Shown here: one piece after another, positions 7,282 through 13,169 of the stretch
Position numbering within the stretch: the first letter of the stretch is position 1
How the letters are laid out: the number at the start of each line of letters is the position of its first letter
DNA from: Chthoniobacteraceae bacterium
Lineage (GTDB): Bacteria; Verrucomicrobiota; Verrucomicrobiia; Chthoniobacterales; Chthoniobacteraceae
NCBI GenBank assembly: GCA_947478975.1
Contig: CANJYI010000028.1
Span: 1 to 13,286 of the forward strand
Reading direction: 5' to 3'
DNA length: 13,286 bases
Notes under the pieces: generated by a model
What the model was told of the DNA's origin: nothing
Database searches by the model: none
Seen by the model: only the letters and a program-made list of their open reading frames with translations
Made by a program: the position numbers and the translations under genes

Positions 7282-8247
7282 ATGGGCCACATCTACAACA
7301 ACATCATCGAAACCGTTGGCCGCACCCCCTTGGTGAAGCTCAACCACGTCACCGCAGGCCTGGAAGCAACCATCGCGCTCAAGTGCGAGTTTTTCAATCC
7401 GCTGGGCAGCGTCAAAGACCGTATCGGCATGGCCATGATCGAGGCCGCCGAACGCGAAGGCAAAGTCACCAAGGACACCGTCATTGTCGAGCCCACCAGC
7501 GGCAACACCGGGATTGCGCTCGCGTTCGTATGCGCAGCCAAGGGCTACAAGCTGATCCTTACCATGCCGGAAACCATGTCGCTTGAAAGGCGTACCCTTC
7601 TGGCGATGCTCGGCGCCGAGTTGGTCCTCACTCCGGGCTCCGAAGGGATGAAGGGCGCCATCTCACGCGCCGAGGAACTCGTGCGCACCACCCCCAATGG
7701 GTGGATGCCCCAGCAGTTCAACAATCCCGCCAACCCGGAAATCCACCGCCAGACTACAGCCGAAGAAATCTGGGCCGATACGGACGGCAAGGTGGACATC
7801 TTCATCGCTGCGGTGGGAACCGGCGGCAGCATCACCGGCTGCGCGGAAGTCCTCAAGGCGCGCAACCCGAATTTGCAAGCGATCGCCGTCGAACCGACAG
7901 ATTCGCCTGTGATCACCCAGACGATGCAGGGACAGCCCGTCAAACCGGGCCCCCACAAGATTCAGGGCACCGGCGCCGGGTTTGTGCCAAACAACCTCCA
8001 CATCAAAGTGCTCGATGAGGTCATCACCGTCACGAATGACGAGGCCTTCGCCATGGCCAGGCGTTTGGCGAAAGAGGAAGGAATTCTTGCCGGGATTTCC
8101 TCCGGCGCAAACGTGCACGCCGCCATCGAGGTGGCCAAGCGTCCCGAGAACAAGGGCAAGCTTATCGTCACCATCGCCTGTTCGACGGGCGAACGCTACC
8201 TCTCGACCGCGCTCGCAGCCGAAGCGCGCGCCGCAGTGGGTGCCTAG
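7282..8247 (+). CDS. cysK: Cysteine synthase (O-acetylserine sulfhydrylase)
   Basis: 321 residues from the ATG at 7282. A PLP enzyme of fold type II that replaces the acetate of O-acetylserine with sulfide to make cysteine, the last step of sulfur assimilation. The PLP lysine is Lys45 in NPLGSVKDRIG. The substrate loop PTSGNTG is at 71-77, the phosphate-binding loop GTGGSITG at 179-186, and GISSGA at 271-276 carries the serine that contacts the PLP ring nitrogen. STGERYLST marks the C-terminal region. No CBS regulatory domain follows, so cystathionine beta-synthase is less likely. The open frame extends 13 codons upstream to a TTG at 7243, but MGHIYNNIIETVGRTPLV is the usual N-terminus. The leader is strikingly pyrimidine-rich (CCCTCTCTTTT before ATG) and has no Shine-Dalgarno motif. 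It lies 64 bp upstream of the L,D-transpeptidase gene on the same strand. Confidence 0.96.
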   Translation: MGHIYNNIIETVGRTPLVKLNHVTAGLEATIALKCEFFNPLGSVKDRIGMAMIEAAEREGKVTKDTVIVEPTSGNTGIALAFVCAAKGYKLILTMPETMSLERRTLLAMLGAELVLTPGSEGMKGAISRAEELVRTTPNGWMPQQFNNPANPEIHRQTTAEEIWADTDGKVDIFIAAVGTGGSITGCAEVLKARNPNLQAIAVEPTDSPVITQTMQGQPVKPGPHKIQGTGAGFVPNNLHIKVLDEVITVTNDEAFAMARRLAKEEGILAGISSGANVHAAIEVAKRPENKGKLIVTIACSTGERYLSTALAAEARAAVGA

Positions 8248-8257
8248 CCACTCACCC

Positions 8258-8302
8258 GGGGCGCCCCAAGCCTGATCCAGTCCGATCCGGTCTGGGCGCC
8301 CC
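8258..8302. repeat. Inverted repeat between cysK and the L,D-transpeptidase gene
   Basis: GGGGCGCCC (8258-8266) and its exact complement GGGCGCCCC (8294-8302) flank a 27-nt loop, starting 11 nt after the cysK stop and ending 9 nt before the next ATG. It may end or attenuate cysK transcription, or hide the start of the downstream gene. No T-tract follows, and each arm is itself near-palindromic. Confidence 0.5.
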
Positions 8303-8311
8303 TCCTTGTTC

Positions 8312-8968
8312 ATGCGTCGAAATTCACTGCTCGGAGCGGGAATCGCCACTGCCCTGTCCTTCGGCCTCGGAGCCTGTGCAGGCGACCGGGCCCATGTCGT
8401 GCACGTCTGCGTGCCCGAGCAGCGCATGACGGTTTTTGAACACGGGCACCCCATCGCCCGCTACCCGGTCTCCACGTCCAAATTTGGCCTTGGGGACGTG
8501 CCGGGGAGTAATTGCACTCCTCTTGGAAAAATGGCCGTCGCTCAAAAGATCGGGGCAGGTGCGCCGCTTGGCATGAAGTTCAAGAGCCGCCAGCCCACGG
8601 GCGAAATCGTCCCGGTGAATGCGCCGGGGCGGGACCCGATCGTCACGCGCATTCTTTGGCTCCGCGGACTGGAAGAGGGCAACGCAAATGCGTTTGAGCG
8701 GATGATCTACATCCACGGCACTCCAGAAGAGGCCCGCATGGGCACCCCTGCGAGCTACGGCTGTATCCGGATGCGTTCGAGAGACATCACCCAGCTCTTC
8801 GACACGCTAGGCAAGGGCGCCCGCGTCGTTGTCAGCAACGCCCCCGCTCCGCTCCCAACTGCAGATCAGGGATTGGCCGCAAACTCTAGCGCTCCGGACG
8901 CGGCGGGCGACCAAACCCGCGCGAACTCGACAACGCCTGTTCGTACTGCTGTTTCAATTCGGGACTGA
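8312..8968 (+). CDS. L,D-transpeptidase lipoprotein (YkuD / ErfK-YbiS family)
   Basis: 218 residues from the ATG at 8312 (a TTG two codons upstream is an alternative). Residues 1-22 form a lipoprotein signal with the lipobox LGAC, placing lipidated Cys22 at the membrane face. The YkuD domain spans about residues 28-175. It contains the substrate-side STSKFGLGD...CTPLGK stretch and the catalytic motif IHGT (His135) ... ASYGCIRMRS (Cys151), matching HXX(14-17)[S/T]HGChN-type active sites. The family makes 3-3 cross-links in peptidoglycan or attaches proteins to it. The tail after residue 175 is Ala/Ser/Thr/Pro-rich and probably disordered. Its last 83 nt overlap tail-to-tail with the minus-strand gene ending at 8886. 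The leader before the ATG is pyrimidine-rich (CCCTCCTTGTTC), with no Shine-Dalgarno motif. Confidence 0.92.
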   Translation: MRRNSLLGAGIATALSFGLGACAGDRAHVVHVCVPEQRMTVFEHGHPIARYPVSTSKFGLGDVPGSNCTPLGKMAVAQKIGAGAPLGMKFKSRQPTGEIVPVNAPGRDPIVTRILWLRGLEEGNANAFERMIYIHGTPEEARMGTPASYGCIRMRSRDITQLFDTLGKGARVVVSNAPAPLPTADQGLAANSSAPDAAGDQTRANSTTPVRTAVSIRD

Positions 8969-9839
8969 GATTCGACTGGGACGCGATCCAAGCCTTGCCT
9001 GCGGCGGGATCATTCTGCCCCAACCGGCCGAGGACCATCATCACCGTCCGCTGGGCGAGATCCGGATCGTCCATGCCGGAGGCCGCGTGCAAGGCGCCGG
9101 CCGGATTACTTTCGGCCAGGCGAGCGGTGGCGAAAGGAAAGACCTGCTTGCGCATTTCCTCGTTGTCCGAACTGCCCGAGTTCATCACCAGCTTCTCGAG
9201 CTGGGTCTGGTCTAAAAGCCGCCCCATCAAAAGCGGACGCACCGCATCCGCGCGGGTCGCGGATTCCTGCTTAAGCGCCCAGTCCAAAGGACCGGCTGGA
9301 TCCATTCTGGACCAGGCCTCCATCACGGGCACCACCAAATGCTGCTGCTTGGTCTCTAAAGCCTTGGACGCCGCCTTTTTGGGATCCAGCTCCACCCAGC
9401 GGCGCGCCAGCGCGCGCGTCGTGACGTAGTCCCCGTCTGTCAAATCCTGCAACGCCACCTGCAACGCCACCTCGATCTGCGAGGCTCCCATTTGGCTGGC
9501 AAGCCGGTAGGCCAAAACATACTTCCGCGACTCGCTCTTCAGGTTCGAAAGCTTTTCAAACAGCGCGATAATCCGTTCCTGAGACATCTCTGAAATCTGC
9601 GCGTTGGTGTCCGCTCCCACCCCAAGCAATTCCTTCTTGCCCGCCGCCCCCGCCGAATCCCCAGTGAAGGTCCCGCCGGAAGCCGCCCTCGCCAGTGTTT
9701 CCGCAGCGGCCGTGGCGGCCGTTTCCTTGTCCTTGAGCGGGCTCCCCCCCTCCTTTGGAAGCAGGACCCCCAAGGCAACACCGCCGCACAATCCTGCGCC
9801 TACTATCAATAAACCGCGTAAGCCAAAGGGGGATGCCAT
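8886..9839 (-). CDS. Membrane-anchored alpha-solenoid repeat protein of unknown function
   Basis: 317 residues, no named family recognised. Residues 7-27 form one hydrophobic segment (GLRGLLIVGAGLCGGVALGV), likely an N-terminal membrane anchor or uncleaved signal. A low-complexity Ala/Gly/Thr linker to about 78 follows. From about 84 onward the protein is helical and repetitive. Units with a 'W/h..xDP..A' core begin near residues 146 (RRWVELDPKKA), 174 (EAWSRMDPAGP), 205 (degenerate), 238 (ATARLAESNPAGA) and 270 (LGRLGQNDPAAG), a period of about 31 residues. Such TPR/HEAT-like solenoids normally serve as protein-binding scaffolds, here probably in the periplasm. The ATG at 9839 has an AGGA seven bases upstream, the only Shine-Dalgarno-like site among the larger genes here. 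Divergent from rmlA (95 bp apart). Its 3' end overlaps the L,D-transpeptidase gene by 83 nt. Confidence 0.8.
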   Translation of the reverse strand: MASPFGLRGLLIVGAGLCGGVALGVLLPKEGGSPLKDKETAATAAAETLARAASGGTFTGDSAGAAGKKELLGVGADTNAQISEMSQERIIALFEKLSNLKSESRKYVLAYRLASQMGASQIEVALQVALQDLTDGDYVTTRALARRWVELDPKKAASKALETKQQHLVVPVMEAWSRMDPAGPLDWALKQESATRADAVRPLLMGRLLDQTQLEKLVMNSGSSDNEEMRKQVFPFATARLAESNPAGALHAASGMDDPDLAQRTVMMVLGRLGQNDPAAGKAWIASQSNLSPELKQQYEQALSSSRGFGRPPRPER

Positions 9840-9934
9840 ACCTCAATCCTACCCAATCCCCCATTCCCTGCAAACCAGAAGCCCTCCGGAATTTGCTGTT
9901 TCCTCCAGGCCCCTTCTATTCGATTCTAGAGTAG

Positions 9935-10828
9935 ATGAAAAAAGCTATCATTCTCGCGGGCGGTGCAGGGACTCGGCTCTATCCCCTCACCCGTCTGGTT
10001 TGCAAGCAACTGCTCCCTGTTTACGACAAACCGATGATCTACCACCCGCTCTCCACTCTCATGCTGGCGGGCATCCGGGACATCCTCATCATCTCCACCC
10101 CACACGACATCCCCCGTTTTGAAGACCTGTTGGGGGACGGCTCCAAACTTGGGATCCACATCAGCTACGCGGCCCAACCCAAGCCCGAAGGGATCGCCCA
10201 AGCCTTCCTCATCGGAGCAGACTTCCTTAAGGACGCCACTCATTCAGTTCTGATTTTGGGCGACAACATTTTCCACGGGAACCTCGATTTTCTCAGGGAC
10301 GCCCTCGAACTGCCTTCCGGCGCCTGCGTGTTTGCCTATCCGGTACGGGATCCGGAACGCTACGGGGTCGTGGAGTTCGACGCAAAGGGGCGCGCCATCA
10401 GTCTTGAAGAAAAGCCTGCCAAGCCCAGGAGCAACTTCGCCGTCCCAGGCCTGTACGTCTATGACAGCCAGGTAGTGGAGATTTGCCGCAACCTGAAGCC
10501 CTCGCCTCGGGGCGAGCTGGAGATCACCGACGTCAATCTGCTCTACCTACAGCGTGGCGAACTCCAAGTGCGCACGCTCAACCGCGGGATGGCCTGGCTG
10601 GACACAGGCACGCCGGTCAGCCTGATGGAGGCAAGCAACTACATCGCCGCCATCGAGCACCGGCAGGGACTCAAGGTCGCCTGCCTCGAGGAAATTGCCT
10701 TCTCCAAAGGCTTCATCGACCGCGCCCATTTTGAAGCGCTCATCCAATCCCTCCCAAAGAGCGATTACCGCGCGTATCTCGAGCAGTGCCTCGAGTCCCG
10801 TTGGGACGGCGAAAGCGCCAGCGTCTAA
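9935..10828 (+). CDS. rmlA: Glucose-1-phosphate thymidylyltransferase
   Basis: 297 residues, the usual RmlA/RfbA length. It joins glucose-1-phosphate and dTTP to give dTDP-glucose, the first step of dTDP-L-rhamnose synthesis for surface polysaccharides. Motifs: nucleotide-binding GGAGTRLYPLT (9-19) with Lys24 in CKQLLPVYDKP, PEGIAQAF (84-91), metal-binding Asp110 in LGDNIFHG, the sugar-site EEKP (158-161), GLYVYD, RGELEITD and AWLDTGT (220-226, with Asp223 as second metal ligand). The C-terminus (FIDRAHFEALI...YRAYLEQ) matches the short single-domain RmlA form. The rmlB, rmlC and rmlD partners are not in this window, so the locus is split or the remaining genes lie elsewhere. The gene is divergent from the solenoid gene and 46 bp upstream of an exported protein on the same strand, with which it may be co-transcribed. 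Confidence 0.96.
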   Translation: MKKAIILAGGAGTRLYPLTRLVCKQLLPVYDKPMIYHPLSTLMLAGIRDILIISTPHDIPRFEDLLGDGSKLGIHISYAAQPKPEGIAQAFLIGADFLKDATHSVLILGDNIFHGNLDFLRDALELPSGACVFAYPVRDPERYGVVEFDAKGRAISLEEKPAKPRSNFAVPGLYVYDSQVVEICRNLKPSPRGELEITDVNLLYLQRGELQVRTLNRGMAWLDTGTPVSLMEASNYIAAIEHRQGLKVACLEEIAFSKGFIDRAHFEALIQSLPKSDYRAYLEQCLESRWDGESASV

Positions 10829-10874
10829 CGCCTCCCTGCCGGCGCGCTCACCCCGCACCCTTACGCCCCTGCAA

Positions 10875-12245
10875 ATGAACCGCCGCACCGGCCTGTACCT
10901 GGCGTTCCTGCTCTTTGCCGCGGCACCCGCAGGCGCGAAAAAGCCGCCGGCTGAGCGAAGGCTGGAACTGACCTCGGACCAGACCAGGCAGCTCATCGTT
11001 TCAGGGGGCGACCAAAGCCAGCGAATGGCCCTGATGCGCCTGCTCGAAGGACTGCGCGAAACCACGCTCAGGGTGCTCAGGCAGCCACTCCAAAGCTATC
11101 CCACCGCCCGCCCAATTCTGTGCGTACTCAACCCCGAGCATCCAAAGGGGGCGCCTCCGTTGCTGGAACTGGTGGAGGATCCGGGAGGCCTGAAGCTACA
11201 GCTCAGGCTTCCCCCGCTGAGCGCGCCGCACACACCGCAACTCGAAAGGGCGCTCCTGTCGGCGCTTCTGACTGAACTTTCGTTGCGGCCTGTTGCCAAC
11301 GCCGCCCCCCCCCAGAGCAGCCCGCCCACGCCGCGCTGGCTGGTGGACGTGCTTTTCCATGAGCACCACCGCCCCAACCCCCTGCTCTCCCCAATCGCCC
11401 TCCGCGAACTGCTGGAATCTGGCAGCATCCCCTCCCCTCTGCCCCTGCTCGCACGTCCCGAGACGGACGCCCTCCCGTCCTCCCCGGTCGACACGGATCT
11501 CGCTCGCTGCCTCCTCGGCTTCCTCCTCAACAGACCCGATGGAAAAGAAGGACTCGACTCCCTGCTGCACACCGACCTGACGGAAAAGACCTTTGCCAGA
11601 CTTCTTGTCTGCTTTCCCACACTCCCCCGCTCCGAGTCGCAGCTTCTGCGCGAATGGACCCTCCAAGTCGCGGCCGCCGGAACCCAGGCCGAACGCGTCG
11701 CACTGGACGGTCCCCAAACCGAGGCTGAAATCCGTAACCTCCTCCTCTTCGACTACACCGACCCAGAGACCAGCACGCACTCGGTTTTTTCCCTCGAACA
11801 GTTTACCGAGATTTTGCGCCTACCTGGCTGCCGCGAAGTGCTCCTTTCCAGACAACTCGAATGGGAAAGCCTGCGCAGCCGCGCCCATTTTTTGTACTCT
11901 CCCGTCATCGGCGCCTACGGGGCCGCGTGCAGCGCACTTGCAACCGGACGGACCACCGGGATCCTCCGCCAACTGCAGTTGGCCACCCTGGAACGCGAAA
12001 GCGTGGCTGCCAGGCTCGATCGCATCCGCGACCACCTCAACTGGTTTGAGGCGGTCGCCGCACCCCGTCTCCCCTCCGCGCGCCTCGCCGAGTTCTACCG
12101 GATTTTGGATGCACGCCCAATCGTTTCGGACGCGGTCAAGCGCGCACTGGATAAGGCGGAACTCGACCTTCGCCAGCGCGAGGCCCAGCAGGATATCGAG
12201 CGCGCACTGGAGGAAGTCCGCTCACGCTCGAAAGCCCCCCGCTAA
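10875..12245 (+). CDS. Exported protein of unknown function (possibly a degenerate metallopeptidase-like fold)
   Basis: 456 residues from the ATG at 10875. The frame stays open upstream to 10695, but that part overlaps rmlA, and residues 1-21 from 10875 form a clear signal peptide (MNRRTGLYLAFLLFAAAPAGA). The body is helical and rich in Leu, Arg and Pro. The order of its central segments, a helix ERALLSALLTELSLRP, then TPRWLVDVLFHEHH, then LARCLLGFLLNRPDGKEGLD, recalls the 'peptidase MA-like' layout (zinc helix, 'P.WL.EG', 'F..fL...yG...l'). The HExxH zinc motif is missing, so an active peptidase is not supported and the likeness is tentative. The C-terminal third is long helix ending in Arg/Glu-rich coiled-coil-like sequence (AELDLRQREAQQDIERALEE). 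Follows rmlA by 46 bp. No Shine-Dalgarno motif. Confidence 0.78.
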   Translation: MNRRTGLYLAFLLFAAAPAGAKKPPAERRLELTSDQTRQLIVSGGDQSQRMALMRLLEGLRETTLRVLRQPLQSYPTARPILCVLNPEHPKGAPPLLELVEDPGGLKLQLRLPPLSAPHTPQLERALLSALLTELSLRPVANAAPPQSSPPTPRWLVDVLFHEHHRPNPLLSPIALRELLESGSIPSPLPLLARPETDALPSSPVDTDLARCLLGFLLNRPDGKEGLDSLLHTDLTEKTFARLLVCFPTLPRSESQLLREWTLQVAAAGTQAERVALDGPQTEAEIRNLLLFDYTDPETSTHSVFSLEQFTEILRLPGCREVLLSRQLEWESLRSRAHFLYSPVIGAYGAACSALATGRTTGILRQLQLATLERESVAARLDRIRDHLNWFEAVAAPRLPSARLAEFYRILDARPIVSDAVKRALDKAELDLRQREAQQDIERALEEVRSRSKAPR

Positions 12246-12301
12246 ACGGCAATCCCGGCATAAAAATCCGCCTCGACAACTCATCCGTTGACAGGAATGG
12301 G

Positions 12302-12330
12302 TTGCGTGAACGCTCTCCGTGAAATATAAA
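12302..12330 (+). promoter_or_regulatory. Candidate promoter of the first antitoxin gene, giving a leaderless mRNA
   Basis: TTGCGT (12302-12307, three of six -35 bases), a 17-nt spacer and TATAAA (12325-12330, five of six -10 bases). The -10 ends 6 nt before the GTG at 12337, so transcription would begin at or next to the start codon. A lone perfect TTGACA at 12288-12293 has no -10 at a usable distance. Confidence 0.45.
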
Positions 12331-12336
12331 AAATGG

Positions 12337-12558
12337 GTGGACGCTCAACTTGCACCGATCTTTCAGCTAAGCAGGGTTGAGAAGCTCCAGCTCATGGAGG
12401 AGCTCTGGGACAGCATCGCTCAGGAGGAGTCGCAACAGCCACTGGCCCAGTGGAAAATTGAAGAACTGAACCGAAGGAAAGAAGCGTTTCAAAAAGATCC
12501 GAGCACGGCTCTGTCTTGGGAACAGGTTAAGGCAAGCATTCTGAGACGGCATGCTTGA
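12337..12558 (+). CDS. Addiction-module antitoxin, TIGR02574-type
   Basis: 73 residues from the GTG at 12337; an in-frame GTG at 12319 would add six residues. The pattern is that of TIGR02574 'putative addiction module component' proteins: LSRVEKLQLMEELWDSI near the N-terminus, a short acidic linker, then W..EELNRRKEAFQKDP and a final SWEQVKASIL. In type II systems such a protein binds and neutralises a ParE/RelE-type toxin. The start at 12337 was chosen because it aligns exactly with the forced GTG start of the paralogue at 13170 (DAQLAPIFQLS versus NAQLAPILGLS). The 3' end overlaps the toxin start by 8 nt, the usual translationally coupled layout. As the toxin is truncated, this antitoxin is probably an orphan, perhaps kept to neutralise related toxins. 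Confidence 0.85.
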   Translation: MDAQLAPIFQLSRVEKLQLMEELWDSIAQEESQQPLAQWKIEELNRRKEAFQKDPSTALSWEQVKASILRRHA

Positions 12559-12664
12559 CCTCGTTCTCTTAGCGGATGCGAGAGACGATTTAGACGAAGC
12601 GTACAACTGGTACGAGTCCAATGAAATCGGTCTAGGTGATCGGTTCCTTAACTGCAAAACTTAA
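12551..12664 (+). pseudogene. Truncated ParE/RelE-type toxin
   Basis: The ATG at 12551 overlaps the antitoxin end by 8 nt. The 37 encoded residues begin MLDLVLLADARDDLDEAYNW and continue YESNEIGLGDRFL, matching the conserved N-terminus of ParE/RelE toxins ('A..DL.EA..WYE....GLG..FL'). Four residues later (NCKT) a TAA ends the frame. Intact members have about 90-100 residues, with a C-terminal beta-sheet carrying the 'NP..Y' and 'R....FPY' parts. None of the three downstream frames restores those motifs, so this looks like a deletion or replacement near 12650 and not a simple frameshift. The fragment should be non-toxic. Confidence 0.8.
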
Positions 12665-12750
12665 AGCTGGTCGCGAATTTGTCTGCCCATTTGAAAATCC
12701 GATCACCCTGCCGCTCTCATGGAATTCGTATGGGAACGTAGACCCACTTT

Positions 12751-12770
12751 ACCCCCGTTTTACGCGGGGT
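12751..12770. repeat. Imperfect GC-rich hairpin
   Basis: ACCCC-CG (12751-12757) pairs with CG-GGGGT (12763-12764 and 12766-12770), with one bulged C and a TTTTA loop. There is no T-tract on either side long enough for a classical terminator. Function is unknown. Confidence 0.45.
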
Positions 12771-13003
12771 TTGGGAAGTGCGGAGGAGGGGACTTGAAAA
12801 CCTCCCTATACATTGGAGAAAGCCCTCAAAAACCTTATATGCAGCTTTTATGCAAACACCCACACAAGGCGTGAGTTGACGTAAGCAATTGAGAACCAGC
12901 AATGAGCGTTAATATCTAATTGCCTATTCACAGCCCCCAGAATATTCAGCGTGAAGCATTGCCGCTAATCGGGCCGACGTTTACCACTCCATACCTCGCT
13001 GTT

Positions 13004-13042
13004 GACAAGCAGTCCTACACTGCTGTCGTTCAGGTGGACTGC
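13004..13042. repeat. Two overlapping, mutually exclusive inverted repeats
   Basis: Hairpin A pairs GAC...AGCAGT (13004-13013, one bulged A) with ACTGCTGTC (13019-13027). Hairpin B pairs GCAGTCC (13009-13015) with GGACTGC (13036-13042). They share the left arm, so only one can form at a time. They lie about 130 bp upstream of the second antitoxin start. Confidence 0.45.
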
Positions 13043-13134
13043 CCTTATTTGGTCGGAGGGTGGCTACTGACTTTGGTTGGTGCCCCCCATTTGCCTTTCT
13101 GAAGTACGGAGAGGTCTTGAACCCGATCCACGTG

Positions 13135-13163
13135 TTGAAAACTGACGGTTCCTGTGGTACGCT
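13135..13163 (+). promoter_or_regulatory. Candidate promoter of the second antitoxin gene, giving a leaderless mRNA
   Basis: TTGAAA (13135-13140, five of six -35 bases), a 17-nt spacer, and TACGCT (13158-13163) preceded by an extended -10 TGG (13155-13157). The -10 hexamer is weak (three of six) but ends exactly 6 nt before the GTG at 13170, the same geometry as at the first antitoxin gene. Confidence 0.4.
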
Positions 13164-13169
13164 CCACCC

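Larger units (their letters stand above)
12665..13169. other. Gene-less, lower-GC spacer between two antitoxin loci
   Basis: No convincing gene is seen in these 505 bases; the short open frames (60-66 codons) resemble no family and overlap one another. Sampled 60-base lines have 40-48 percent GC (12901-12960 and 12841-12900), against 65 percent in the preceding gene (11341-11400). It contains an imperfect hairpin (12751-12770), a tRNA-3'-end-like stretch (12778-12806, minus strand) and two mutually exclusive hairpins (13004-13042). It is probably debris left by rearrangement around the toxin-antitoxin genes. Confidence 0.6.

Noticed and set aside
7663..8454. 263-codon minus-strand open frame across the end of cysK and the start of the L,D-transpeptidase gene
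   Set aside because: It spans two well-supported genes on the other strand and shows no domain.
10695..10874. 60-codon upstream extension of the exported protein gene, overlapping rmlA
   Set aside because: The extension is Ser/Pro-rich shadow sequence inside rmlA, while a clean signal peptide begins at the ATG at 10875.
12288..12293. Perfect TTGACA as the antitoxin -35 box
   Set aside because: The hexamers 16-18 nt downstream (around 12310-12317) do not resemble a -10 box. The TATAAA at 12325 is 31 nt away and pairs better with TTGCGT at 12302.
12665..12830. Restored toxin C-terminus by frameshift
   Set aside because: All three plus-strand frames after 12664 were read. None gives the 'NP..Y' and 'R....FPY' segments expected of ParE/RelE toxins.
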